Shown here: piece after piece, positions 1 to 8,115 of the stretch | How positions within the stretch are numbered: position 1 is the first letter of the stretch | Layout of the letters: each line of letters begins with the position of its first letter | Assembly (NCBI GenBank): GCA_963799455.1 | Contig: CAWCXF010000008.1 | Coordinates: 620,001-684,000, forward strand | Direction of reading: 5' to 3' | DNA: 64,000 nt | Origin: CAWCXF01 sp963799455 | Lineage (GTDB): Bacteria > Pseudomonadota > Alphaproteobacteria > Rhodobacterales > Rhodobacteraceae | Program-made: the position numbers and the translations under genes | The notes under the pieces: model-generated | The model's database searches: none | Seen by the model: only the letters and a program-made list of their open reading frames with translations | Told to the model about the DNA's origin: nothing

Positions 1-656
1 AAGCTCGCGTGATAGTCGAGGTGGTCGCGGCTGAGGTTGGTGAAGCCCGCGGCCGCGAGCCGGACCCCGTCGAGCCGGCGCTGCGCCAGCCCGTGGGAGG
101 AGGCCTCCATCGCGGCGTGGGTCACGCCGGCCCGGGCCATCCCGGCGAGCAGGCGATGGAGCGTGACCGGCTCGGGCGTGGTGTGGCTCAAGGGCGCGCC
201 GTAGGCCCCCTCGACGCCGGTGGTGCCGATGTTGGCGGCCTCGATCCCCAGCCGCTCCCAGATTTGGCGCAGGAAGCTCGCCACCGAGGTCTTGCCGTTG
301 GTGCCGGTGACGGCGACCATCGTCCCGGGCTGGGCGCCGAACCAGAGTGCCGCGGCCCAGGCCAGCGCCTGCCGCGGATCCTGCGCCACCACCAGCGCCG
401 CGGGGCCGAGCCCGCCGGCCGCCAGCGCGGCGCCCTCGGGGTCGGTCAGCACCGCCGCGGCGCCGCGGCGCACGGCGGCCGCGGCATGGGCCGCGCCGTG
501 GACGCGCACGCCCGGAAGGGCGGCGAAGAGGTGGCCCTCGCGCACCTCGCGGCTGTCGGCGGACAGGCCCGTGACGCGAACGTCGCGGCCGCCCTGCGCG
601 GTCAGCCCGAGCTCTGAGAGCGGCGCGGCGCGAGGGGCCTGCGCGGGAGTCCTCAT
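1..656 (-). CDS. murE: MurE, UDP-MurNAc-tripeptide ligase (partial, N-terminal part)
   Basis: The frame runs off the left edge; about 218 N-terminal residues are present. The product adds the third amino acid, normally meso-diaminopimelate in this group, to UDP-MurNAc-L-Ala-D-Glu in the cytoplasm during peptidoglycan synthesis. The ATP-binding P-loop of Mur ligases is visible as VTGTNGKTS, followed by NIGTTGVEGAYG, the TTPEP segment and the MEASSHG motif typical of MurE. The ATG at 656 follows the ftsI stop after 8 bp, so the genes are probably co-transcribed in the dcw order ftsI-murE. Assignment to MurE rather than MurF rests on the TTPEP and MEASSHG motifs and on the gene order. Confidence 0.93.
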   Translation of the reverse strand, partial: MRTPAQAPRAAPLSELGLTAQGGRDVRVTGLSADSREVREGHLFAALPGVRVHGAAHAAAAVRRGAAAVLTDPEGAALAAGGLGPAALVVAQDPRQALAWAAALWFGAQPGTMVAVTGTNGKTSVASFLRQIWERLGIEAANIGTTGVEGAYGAPLSHTTPEPVTLHRLLAGMARAGVTHAAMEASSHGLAQRRLDGVRLAAAGFTNLSRDHLDYHAS

Positions 657-664
657 GCGATGCG

Positions 665-2368
665 TCAACCGCCCGGCGCCGCCGCCCAGTCGGGCGGCAG
701 GCCGAGCAGCGGGGCGGTGCGGCGCACGATCTCGGCCGCGACCGGCACCGCGGTCCAGCCGGCGGTGCGGCGCGCCTCCTCGCCGCCGCGCTCCTCGGGC
801 TCGTCGAGGCTGACGACGAGGACGTAGGCGGGATCCTCGACCGGGAACACGGCGGCGAAGGTGGCGATCACGCGGTCGTCGTAGTAGCCGCCCTGGGGCT
901 TGGGCTTGTCGGCGGTGCCCGTCTTGCCGCCGACCGCATAGCCGGGAACCTCGCCGAAGGACGCGGTGCCGCGCGTCACCACCTGGCGCAGCATGGCGCG
1001 CGCCTGGGCCGAGACGCGCTCGGAGACCACGCGCGGCCCCGGCGCGACCCCAGATGCTGGCCCCGATGCTGGCCCCGATGCGGGCGCCTCGCGCGCGAGG
1101 AGGGTCGGCGTCACCCTCGTCCCGCCGCCCAGCACGCTCGCGTAGGCGGCCGCGAGATGGACCGGGCTGACGGCGATCCCGTGCCCGTAGGAGACCGTCA
1201 TCTGGGTGATCTCGGGCCAGCGCTCGGGCGCGATCGGGCGCGCGCGGGCGGCCTCGACCAGCTCCACCGGCGTGGGCTCCATCAGCCCCAGCGAGGCGAG
1301 GAAGGCGGCCTGACGCTCGCCGCCGATCTCGAGCGCGAGGCGGGCCGCGCCGATGTTGGAGGACTTCACGATCACGTCCGTCACCGGCAGGGAGGGCCCG
1401 TAGTCGCGGAAGTCGCGGATGGTGAAGCCGCTCTCGCGGATCGGGCCCTGGGTGTCCACCAGCGTGCCGGGGCGGACCAGCCCGAGGTCGAGCGCCTTGA
1501 CGACGGTGAGGATCTTGAACACCGATCCCAGCTCGTAGACGCCCTGGAGCGCGCGGTTGAAGAGCGGGCTGTCGGCCTGGTCGCCCTGCGTCAGCGGCGC
1601 GGGCCGACGGTTGGGGTCGAAGTCGGGCAGGCTCGCCAGCGCCAGGATCTCGCCCGTGGTCACGTCCATCAGCACGGCCGAGGCGCCCTTGGCGTTCATC
1701 AGCCGCAGGCCGCCGCCGAGCACCTCCTCGACGGCGGCCTGCACCGTGAGGTCGATCGACAGGCGCAGCGTCTCGCCGGCGTTCGCGGGGTCGCGCAGCC
1801 AGGCGTCCTGGTGGCGCTCGACGCCGGCCGTGCCCACGATCTCGGCCGCCGAGACCCCCTCGCGCCCGAAGGACGCGCCGCCCAGGACGTGGCTCGCGAG
1901 CCGCCCGTTGGGGTAAAGGCGCATCTCGCGCGGCCCGAACAGCAGCCCCGGCTCGCCGAGGTCGAACACCGCCTGGCGCTGCTCGGGGCTGAGCGTGCGC
2001 TTGACCCAAAGGAACCGGCGCCCGTCGGTGAAGCGGCGCAGCAGCGCCTCGGCGTCGAGCTCGGGGAAGATCTCGGCCAGCGCCCGCGCGGCGCCCTCGG
2101 GGTCGATCATCTCCCGCGGCTGGGCGTAGAGCGCCGCGGTGGCCATGTTGGTGGCCATCAGCCGCCCGTTGCGGTCGGCGATGTCGGCGCGGTCGGGGGA
2201 GATCGCCTCGGGGGCGGCCTGCGCGGCCCGCGGCGGCCCGGCGGTCGCCATCACGGCCATCCTCGCCCCCACGGCCGCGAAGGCCAGGGCGAAGAACGCG
2301 GCCAGCACCACGAGGCGCCCCCGCGCGCGCTCGCCCGGCCGCCGTCCGGCGCGCCCGCTCACGGCCAT
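665..2368 (-). CDS. ftsI: FtsI/PBP3, septal peptidoglycan transpeptidase
   Basis: Class B penicillin-binding protein of 567 residues that cross-links septal peptidoglycan in the periplasm. A basic N-terminus and one membrane segment (about residues 18-42) are followed by the pedestal domain and the transpeptidase domain. The active-site triad is complete: SVFK with the nucleophilic Ser near 282, SSN near 336-338 and KTG near 482-484. A short SGPASGPASG stretch near residue 431 comes from a tandem repeat in the DNA (about 1048-1080) and looks like a recent expansion. The start overlaps the ftsL end by 10 bp, as usual in dcw clusters. Confidence 0.96.
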   Translation of the reverse strand: MAVSGRAGRRPGERARGRLVVLAAFFALAFAAVGARMAVMATAGPPRAAQAAPEAISPDRADIADRNGRLMATNMATAALYAQPREMIDPEGAARALAEIFPELDAEALLRRFTDGRRFLWVKRTLSPEQRQAVFDLGEPGLLFGPREMRLYPNGRLASHVLGGASFGREGVSAAEIVGTAGVERHQDAWLRDPANAGETLRLSIDLTVQAAVEEVLGGGLRLMNAKGASAVLMDVTTGEILALASLPDFDPNRRPAPLTQGDQADSPLFNRALQGVYELGSVFKILTVVKALDLGLVRPGTLVDTQGPIRESGFTIRDFRDYGPSLPVTDVIVKSSNIGAARLALEIGGERQAAFLASLGLMEPTPVELVEAARARPIAPERWPEITQMTVSYGHGIAVSPVHLAAAYASVLGGGTRVTPTLLAREAPASGPASGPASGVAPGPRVVSERVSAQARAMLRQVVTRGTASFGEVPGYAVGGKTGTADKPKPQGGYYDDRVIATFAAVFPVEDPAYVLVVSLDEPEERGGEEARRTAGWTAVPVAAEIVRRTAPLLGLPPDWAAAPGG

Positions 2369-2709
2369 TGCCCGTCGGCGGCGGCGGTCGCGCCGGACGC
2401 GCCGTCGCTCGCGCCCCCCCTCTTCGGCGGATAGGGCACCTGGTCGAGCCGCGCGAAGGCCTCAGCGCTCAGCGGCACCAGCCGCAGCCGCTCGTCGTTG
2501 AGCTGCGCGAGGTCGCGCAGCCGCTCGGGGCGGTTGAGATAGGCCCATTCGGCGTCGAGCGCCGCGAGCGCCTCGCGCCTCCGCCCGATCTCGCCCTCGA
2601 TGCGCGCCATCTCGCGCAGCACCGCGCGGGTGCGGTAGTTCTCCTGATAGGCCCAGAGCGCCAGCGCCATCACCGGCGCGGCCAGCACGAGGGCGAGCAG
2701 CGGGCGCAT
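2359..2709 (-). CDS. ftsL: FtsL-type cell division protein
   Basis: A 116-residue bitopic protein: a hydrophobic N-terminal segment (about residues 3-20, LLALVLAAPVMALALWAY) followed by a coiled-coil-like stretch (REMARIEGEIGRRREALAAL) and a short periplasmic part. FtsL proteins are poorly conserved, so the call rests on size, topology and location between rsmH and ftsI, where ftsL always sits. It would join the FtsQLB complex that activates FtsWI. The ATG lies 1 bp after the rsmH stop, which suggests translational coupling. Confidence 0.88.
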   Translation of the reverse strand: MRPLLALVLAAPVMALALWAYQENYRTRAVLREMARIEGEIGRRREALAALDAEWAYLNRPERLRDLAQLNDERLRLVPLSAEAFARLDQVPYPPKRGGASDGASGATAAADGQWP

Positions 2710-2710
2710 C

Positions 2711-3697
2711 TCAGAGCCCCTCCACCCGCGGCGCGCCGAGCGCCGCGCGGTCCGCCGGGGCCGCCGGGGCGCCGGTGCGCTCGGCCACGCGCAGCCGCGC
2801 CGAGCGCGCGCGCGGGTTCGCCGCGACCTCGGCGGGGCCGGCCTCGGCGCCGCGGTTGAGCAGCCGGAAGGCGGGCTCGGGGGCCTCGACCTCGGGGGCG
2901 TGGCGGTTGGGCGCGCCGGCGGCGCCGGCGCGCGCGTGGAGGAATCGCTTCACGATCCGGTCCTCGATCGAGTGGAAGGAGACGACGGCGAGCCGCCCGC
3001 CGGGGCGGAGCGCGCGCTCGGCCGCCTCGAGCCCCGCCACCAGGGCGCCCAGCTCGTCGTTGACGGCGATGCGCAGGGCCTGGAACGAGCGCGTCGCGGG
3101 GTGGATCCGGCCGGGCTTCGGGCGCGGCAGGCAGGCCGCCACGATCGCCGCGAGCCGCCCTGTGGTCTCGATCGGCGCGGCCTCGCGCTCGCGCGCGATG
3201 GCGCGTGCGATGCGTCTGGCGGCGCGCTCCTCGCCGTAGCGGTGCAGCACGTCCGCGAGCACCGCCTCGGAGGCGCCGTTCACCAGATCGGCCGCGGACG
3301 GCCCCTGCCCGCCCATGCGCATGTCGAGCGGGCCGTCGAGGCGAAAGGAGAAGCCGCGTTCGGGGCGGTCGAGCTGCATCGAGGAGACGCCGAGGTCGAG
3401 GCACACGCCGTCCGCGGGCGCGAAGCGGTCGAGACCCGCGAAGTCGCCCCGGTGCGTTCGCAAACGCTCGCCGTAGGGGGCGCCCCAGCCGAGGGCCAGG
3501 TCGAGCGCCAGCGGGTCGCGGTCGATGCCGGTGAGGCGCGCAGCACCTGCGTCGAGGAGCGCGCGCGCGTAGCCGCCCGCGCCGAGCGTGCCGTCGATCC
3601 AGTGGCCCCCGATCGGCGCGCAGGCCTCGATCAGCGGCCCGATCAGGACCGGGACGTGCGGCGCGGCCTCGGCCTCGCGCTCCGCCGCGAGGCTCAC
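2711..3697 (-). CDS. rsmH: RsmH (MraW), 16S rRNA C1402 N4-methyltransferase
   Basis: 328 residues, usual for the family. It methylates N4 of C1402 of 16S rRNA using S-adenosylmethionine. HVPVL near the N-terminus, the SAM-binding DGTLGAGGYA, the segment CLDLGVSSMQLD, and DMRMG, RSFQALRIAVN and VVSFHSIEDRIVK are all RsmH hallmarks. The chosen start is the GTG at 3697, whose GTGA overlaps the mraZ stop. The frame stays open upstream, but there it is the shadow of mraZ. The C-terminal tail past the SFHSIED block is long and Ala/Arg-rich. Confidence 0.95.
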   Translation of the reverse strand: MSLAAEREAEAAPHVPVLIGPLIEACAPIGGHWIDGTLGAGGYARALLDAGAARLTGIDRDPLALDLALGWGAPYGERLRTHRGDFAGLDRFAPADGVCLDLGVSSMQLDRPERGFSFRLDGPLDMRMGGQGPSAADLVNGASEAVLADVLHRYGEERAARRIARAIAREREAAPIETTGRLAAIVAACLPRPKPGRIHPATRSFQALRIAVNDELGALVAGLEAAERALRPGGRLAVVSFHSIEDRIVKRFLHARAGAAGAPNRHAPEVEAPEPAFRLLNRGAEAGPAEVAANPRARSARLRVAERTGAPAAPADRAALGAPRVEGL

Positions 3698-4200
3698 GCC
3701 GCCTCCCCGCCGGGCAGCAGCGCCATCAGGTCGAAATCCTCGGGCAGCGCCGCGAGCTGCGCCTCGATGGCGCTCGCGCGGGTGGCCTCGTAGGCCTCGG
3801 CGTCCCAGATCTGGAAGGTGTCGCCGGTGGCGATGAAGTAGGCCGTGCCCTTGAGCCCGATCTTCTCCTTGAACTTCTGGGTCAGGACGATGCGGCCCGT
3901 GTCGTCGATCACGTAGCGCTTCGAGTGGCCGTTGAAGCAGTGCTGGAGGAGGTTGCGCTCGGGGCTGCCGCGCTTCATCGCGGCGATCTGGGCGTCGACC
4001 TGGGCCGCGGCCTCGACCGTGTAGCACTCCAGATGGCCCTTCAGATGGGGGCCGTAGACGAGGATCATCTCGGGGTTCTGGTCGCCGGCGCAGCTCGGGT
4101 CGCCGGCCTGGAGGACTCGGCGGAAGTCGGCGGGGATCGAGACCCGTCCCTTGGCGTCGACCTTGTGACGCTCTTCGCCTCTGAACGACGCGCTCTGCAC
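3694..4200 (-). CDS. mraZ: MraZ, transcriptional regulator of the dcw cluster
   Basis: 168 residues with two AbrB-like halves, each carrying the DxKGR-type signature: HKVDAKGRVSIPADFR near the N-terminus and YVIDDTGRIVLTQKFKE in the middle. MraZ forms ring-shaped oligomers, binds DNA and regulates the division and cell wall operon that it heads. It is the first gene of the minus-strand run mraZ-rsmH-ftsL-ftsI-murE and overlaps rsmH by 4 bp. I could not find a convincing array of TGGGN-type MraZ boxes on the coding strand upstream. Confidence 0.95.
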   Translation of the reverse strand: MQSASFRGEERHKVDAKGRVSIPADFRRVLQAGDPSCAGDQNPEMILVYGPHLKGHLECYTVEAAAQVDAQIAAMKRGSPERNLLQHCFNGHSKRYVIDDTGRIVLTQKFKEKIGLKGTAYFIATGDTFQIWDAEAYEATRASAIEAQLAALPEDFDLMALLPGGEAA

Positions 4201-5129
4201 GACGGCGCGTTCCTTCCGCGTCCTGTCCCGCGCCTCGCCGTGCCTTCGGCGGATCGCGGGCGCTGCTCGTGAAAACGGCGGAGCGAGCCGCTGCCACCGC
4301 TCGATCCGCCGCCCTCATGGATCCCCGTTTCGGGGTTATGGCCGGCGGCGCACGCCACCTGGGGGGATGTCTGCTCGCATCCGCGCCGGCTCTGCCTTAC
4401 GATGAAAGTGGGTTGCCTGTATGAATGCCTCTGTTGTGACGATCGCCTCTTCGGGGTGCCGCCGGGGTCTGTCGCCCCTTCATCGTCCCGTCCCTCATCG
4501 TGTCCCGAGGGATGCCATGGGAAATCGTGGAAATCAACAGTCCAGGCAGGAAAGATCTGCCCCACGAAGACGACAGTTACGCATGGTAATACTCTTCAGG
4601 GTTGTCTGACCCCTGCCGATGGGGCTCGCCGTTCATCCTTCCTCAACATCTGGTAGGGCGGGGGCGCGCCGGGAGGGCGCCCGCGCTGATGCAGCCCTGC
4701 CGGGGAATGTCCCGCGCAGGCCCGTGGTGGACGGATTGTGGAGGAATCGGGCGGGGCGGCGCTCCGTCGAGGAGCTTCGGGCCCGCGGTCGGGTCGGGGG
4801 GCCCGGAATCGGTCCCCGTCCTCGCCGGGGCGGCCGGTGCCATGAGATCCCATGTCGATCCGGCCCATGGGGCGCCTCGGGACGGCCGCGGCGAGGGGAT
4901 GGCCTCCGGGCGGACGAGGCGCGAGGCGTCACGCTGCGGGCGGAGCCGGGGCGGTGACGATTCGGCGCCGGCGAGGCCGTCGGGGCGCGCGCGCGCCCCG
5001 CGATCCTTTCGGGAAGCCGCCGCGCCCCGCCGCCTATCCGCTGTGCGCACGGCCCCCGCATCGGGCAGCGGCGGGATAGGTCAGCAGCACTCATGCGTTC
5101 GCTGCATGGCAGCACTGACGAGGCCTGTA
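4201..5129. other. Long intergenic region upstream of mraZ, no supported gene
   Basis: About 930 bp. The half next to mraZ (about 4320-4620) is clearly less GC-rich than the rest and should contain the dcw promoter on the minus strand, though I cannot pick one hexamer pair. A small inverted repeat CCCCG-TTT-CGGGG lies at about 4323-4335. Open frames exist on both strands, but none has a believable start, composition or recognisable product. An inverted repeat GCTGC-ATG-GCAGC at 5101-5113, just upstream of the small RNA promoter, could be an operator. Confidence 0.5.
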
Positions 5130-5157
5130 TTGTGCAACTGCGGCGAAGGGCTAATCT
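5130..5157 (+). promoter_or_regulatory. Candidate promoter of the small RNA
   Basis: TTGTGC at 5130-5135 and TAATCT at 5152-5157 are separated by 16 bp, a good match to an alphaproteobacterial housekeeping or RpoH-type promoter. Transcription would start at about 5163. The inverted repeat GCTGC-ATG-GCAGC at 5101-5113 sits about 17 bp upstream of the -35 box and might bind a regulator. Assignment to one sigma factor is not possible by eye. Confidence 0.6.
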
Positions 5158-5162
5158 AGGGA

Positions 5163-5283
5163 ACGTCGGCGGCGCGCTGGAGGGCGGGTCGCGGGCCACG
5201 AGATCAGGAAACCCTTCCTCCTCCCTGGGTTCTCCTGTACTGGCGGCGGCGCTCCTCCTCCCTGGCGCCGCCGCTTCTTTTCC
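5163..5283 (+). ncRNA. CcsR/cuckoo-family small RNA with two CCUCCUCCC hairpin loops
   Basis: Two hairpins in a row each expose CCTCCTCCC in a 12-nt loop. Hairpin 1: CAGGA-AACCC (5205-5214) pairs with GGGTT-C-TCCTG (5227-5237), with the motif at 5217-5225. Hairpin 2: a perfect 10-bp stem GCGGCGGCGC (5243-5252) with GCGCCGCCGC (5265-5274), motif at 5254-5262, followed by a T-rich tail. This layout matches the cuckoo RNAs, known as CcsR1-4 in Rhodobacter sphaeroides, whose loops carry this anti-Shine-Dalgarno-like motif and which act in stress responses. In R. sphaeroides they follow a small DUF1127 gene; none is visible here, so this copy seems to stand alone behind its own promoter. Length would be about 120 nt. 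Confidence 0.82.
5243..5283 (+). terminator. Rho-independent terminator of the small RNA
   Basis: A 10-bp GC-only stem (5243-5252 with 5265-5274) and 12-nt loop are followed directly by TTCTTTT. On the plus strand this is a standard intrinsic terminator. Read on the minus strand there is no T-tract, so it does not serve uvrD, which ends at 5323 on that strand. It doubles as the second motif-bearing hairpin of the RNA. Confidence 0.8.
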
Positions 5284-5322
5284 CCTTCGACCGCCGTGAC
5301 GCTCGGGCGCCGCGACCGCCCG

Positions 5323-7695
5323 TCAGCCGCCCTCGGGCGCCGCGATCACGAAGCGCGCCACCACCTTCTTGGCGCCGGCCTTGTCGAAGGCGACGTCGAG
5401 CTTGTCGCCCTCGACGCCCCCCACGGTGCCGTAGCCGAACTTCTGGTGGAACACGCGCTCGCCCACGGCGTGGGGCGAGACCGCCTCGGCATCGATCACC
5501 ACGCCCCGTGCCTCGGCGGGCGCGCGGGCGGATCGCTGACCCGCGCGCGCGCGCATCCGCCGCCAGCCGGGCGAGTCGTAGACGTCGGCCTTGGCCGCGC
5601 GCTGCCACATGTCCGAGCCGCCCAGGCTCTGGGCGTGGGGCGAGGCGCCCGCGGCCATGCCCTCGGCCATGCCGCCCCCGATCCCCCCGTAGAGCCCCGG
5701 CGGCGTGAGCACCTCGACATGCGCCTCGGGCAGCTCGTCGATGAAGCGCGAGGGCATGGAGGACTGCCACTGGCCGTAGACGCGGCGGTTGGCGGCGAAG
5801 GAGATCGTGCAGGCCTCCTCGGCGCGGGTGATGCCGACATAAGCCAGCCGCCGCTCCTCCTCCAGGCCCTTGAGCCCGGACTCGTCCATGCTCCGCTGCG
5901 AGGGGAAGAGCCCGTCCTCCCAGCCGGGCAGGAACACGGCCGCGAACTCCAGCCCCTTGGCGGCGTGGAGCGTCATGATCGACACCTTCGCGCCGCCCTC
6001 CTCGGTCTCGTTGTCCATGATGAGCGCGACGTGCTCCAAGAAGCCCTGGAGGTTCTCGAAGCCCTCCAGCGCCTTGACCAGCTCCTTGAGGTTCTCGAGC
6101 CGCCCCGGCGCCTCGGGCGTCTTCTCCTGCTGCCAGAAGCCGACGTAGCCCGACTCTTCCAGGATCGTCTCGGCGATCTCGACGTGGGAGCGGCCCTCGC
6201 GCACGGCGTCGTGCCAGCGGTCGAGCCCGGCCACCAGCCGGCCCAGCTCCGCGCCCCCTCGCCCGCCGATCTGCTTGGTCTTCACCAGCAGCCGCGCCGC
6301 CTCGGCGAGCGACAGCCCGTTGGCGCGCGCCGCCACCTGGATCCTCTGCTGGGCCTTGTCGCCCAGGCCGCGTTTGGGGGTGTTGACGATGCGCTCGAAG
6401 GCGAGGTCGTCGTCGGGGCTGACGGCGAGGCGGAAGTAGGCCATCGCGTCGCGGATCTCGAGCCGCTCGTAGAAGCGCGGGCCCCCGATCACGCGGTAGG
6501 GCAGCCCGATCGTCAGAAAGCGGTCCTCGAAGGCGCGCATCTGGTGGGACGCGCGCACCAGGATCGCCGCCTCGTCGAGCGAGAAGGGCCGCATCCCGCG
6601 GGTGCCGCGCCCCATCGCCTCCAGCTCCTCGCCGATCCAGCGCGCCTCCTCCTCCCCGTCCCAATGGCCGATCAGGCGCACGCGCTCGCCGCCCCGCGCC
6701 TCTGTCCAGAGCGTCTTTCCCAGGCGCCCCTGGTTGGCCGAGATCACGCCGGAGGCTGCCGCGAGGATGTGCTCGGTCGAGCGGTAGTTCTGCTCCAGCC
6801 GGATCACCTTGGCGCCGGGGAAATCCTTCTCGAAGCGCAGGATGTTGCCGACCTCCGCGCCGCGCCAGCCGTAGATCGACTGGTCGTCGTCGCCCACGCA
6901 GCAGATGTTGCGGTGCCCCTGAGCGAGCAGCCGAAGCCACAGGTACTGCGCGACGTTGGTGTCCTGGTACTCGTCCACGAGGATGAAGCGCAGCCAGCGC
7001 TGATACTGCGCGAGCACGTCCGGATGGCCGCGGAAGATGGCGATGACGTGCAGCAGCAGGTCGCCGAAGTCGGTGGCGTTGAGCGCGCGCAGCCGCTCCT
7101 GATACTGGGCGTAGAGCCTCACGCCCTGGCCGCCGAAGGCGTCGGCGTCCGAGGAGGGAACCGCGTCGGGCCCCAGCGCGCGGTTCTTCCAGCCGTCGAC
7201 GATCGAGGCGAGCTGGCGCGCGGGCCAGCGCTTCTCGTCGATGCGCTCGGCGGCGATGAGCTGCTTGAGGAGCCGCACCTGGTCGTCGGTGTCGAGGATG
7301 GTGAAGCTCGGGTTGAGCCCGACGAGCTCGGCGTGGCGGCGCAGCAGCCGCGCGCCGATGGCGTGGAAGGTGCCGAGCCAGGGCATCCCCTCCACCGCCT
7401 CGCCGAGGAGTGCTGCCACCCGCTCGCGCATCTCGCGCGCGGCCTTGTTGGTGAAGGTGACGGCGAGGATCTCGTTCGGGCGCGCGCTCCCCGAGTGCAG
7501 CAGATGCGCGATCCGGGTCGTGAGCGCGCGGGTCTTGCCGGTGCCCGCGCCCGCGAGCATCAGGACGGGGCCCTGAAGCGTGGTCGCGGCCTCGCGCTGG
7601 GCGGGGTTGAGCGCGTCGAGATGGGGCGCGGGCCGCGCGGCCGCGGCTCGCGCGGCGAGGCCCGACGGCATGGCGGGATCGGTGAGGCCGGTCAT
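5323..7695 (-). CDS. uvrD: UvrD/PcrA-type superfamily 1 DNA helicase
   Basis: A 790-residue 3'-5' DNA helicase of nucleotide excision and mismatch repair. Q-motif LNPAQREA (about 29-36), Walker A AGAGTGKT (about 48-55), motif II VDEYQDTN, motif III GDDDQSIYGWRGA, motif IV LEQNYRS and motifs V/VI VSIMTLHAAKGLEF and EEERRLAYVGITRAE are all present in order. The C-terminal part ends in the FHQKFGYGTV tudor-like segment of UvrD proteins. It is transcribed alone toward the small RNA. UvrD and PcrA cannot be separated by eye; UvrD is the usual name in proteobacteria. Confidence 0.96.
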   Translation of the reverse strand: MTGLTDPAMPSGLAARAAAARPAPHLDALNPAQREAATTLQGPVLMLAGAGTGKTRALTTRIAHLLHSGSARPNEILAVTFTNKAAREMRERVAALLGEAVEGMPWLGTFHAIGARLLRRHAELVGLNPSFTILDTDDQVRLLKQLIAAERIDEKRWPARQLASIVDGWKNRALGPDAVPSSDADAFGGQGVRLYAQYQERLRALNATDFGDLLLHVIAIFRGHPDVLAQYQRWLRFILVDEYQDTNVAQYLWLRLLAQGHRNICCVGDDDQSIYGWRGAEVGNILRFEKDFPGAKVIRLEQNYRSTEHILAAASGVISANQGRLGKTLWTEARGGERVRLIGHWDGEEEARWIGEELEAMGRGTRGMRPFSLDEAAILVRASHQMRAFEDRFLTIGLPYRVIGGPRFYERLEIRDAMAYFRLAVSPDDDLAFERIVNTPKRGLGDKAQQRIQVAARANGLSLAEAARLLVKTKQIGGRGGAELGRLVAGLDRWHDAVREGRSHVEIAETILEESGYVGFWQQEKTPEAPGRLENLKELVKALEGFENLQGFLEHVALIMDNETEEGGAKVSIMTLHAAKGLEFAAVFLPGWEDGLFPSQRSMDESGLKGLEEERRLAYVGITRAEEACTISFAANRRVYGQWQSSMPSRFIDELPEAHVEVLTPPGLYGGIGGGMAEGMAAGASPHAQSLGGSDMWQRAAKADVYDSPGWRRMRARAGQRSARAPAEARGVVIDAEAVSPHAVGERVFHQKFGYGTVGGVEGDKLDVAFDKAGAKKVVARFVIAAPEGG

Positions 7696-7938
7696 GGCGC
7701 GCAGCCTAGCGCCGCGGCCCGGCGCGGGAAAGAGCGTCGTTCACTCTTCGTTCCAGCTCTCGACGACGCGACGGCGCAGCGCGCCCATCGAACGGGCGCC
7801 TAAGCCACACAGAGCCTGAAAAACCGCGGGCCGGCCCCGAATCACGGAACCGTGCGCTGTTCAGCGACCCTCATTTGTGTTTGAGTTGGTTTGCAACGCC
7901 TTCCGGTCCCAGGAGCGGATCCTTCGTTGTGTGTGTGA

Positions 7939-7966
7939 GGGCCTCCTCGGCTTGCCGAGGGGGCCC
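7939..7966 (+). promoter_or_regulatory. Strong hairpin in the pyc leader region
   Basis: The 420 bp between uvrD and pyc hold no gene I can support. A 12-bp hairpin (7939-7950 with 7955-7966, one G-T pair) closes on a CTTG tetraloop. It is followed by only a short T stretch (GTCGCGTCTTTG), so it may be a weak terminator, an attenuator, or a structured part of the pyc 5' leader. A smaller inverted repeat GCGCCC-ATCGAAC-GGGCGC lies near 7780-7800. Confidence 0.45.
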
Positions 7967-8115
7967 GTCGCGTCTTTGAGGGGCCGCGGCCCCGTCCCGC
8001 GCGTCTCCCTCGATGCCCGCGGCCCGCGCGCGATTTACGCCGGGCGGCCGACGCCCTAGACCATGCTGCACCTGCGGCGAGACCGGCTCGCCGCGACCGC
8101 AGGAGGGCGCGCGCC

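Noticed and set aside
4201..4620. MraZ-binding box array; AAAGTGGGT at about 4404-4412
   Set aside because: It is a single copy and oriented away from mraZ; no regularly spaced repeats follow.
4201..5129. RNase P RNA or another structured RNA upstream of mraZ, as seen in some alphaproteobacteria
   Set aside because: I looked on both strands for the conserved GAGGAAAGTC and ACAGAA blocks and found neither.
4602..5199. Open frames of 185-188 codons on both strands
   Set aside because: They overlap each other, have no ribosome site and no domain-like sequence; long frames are expected by chance at this GC content.
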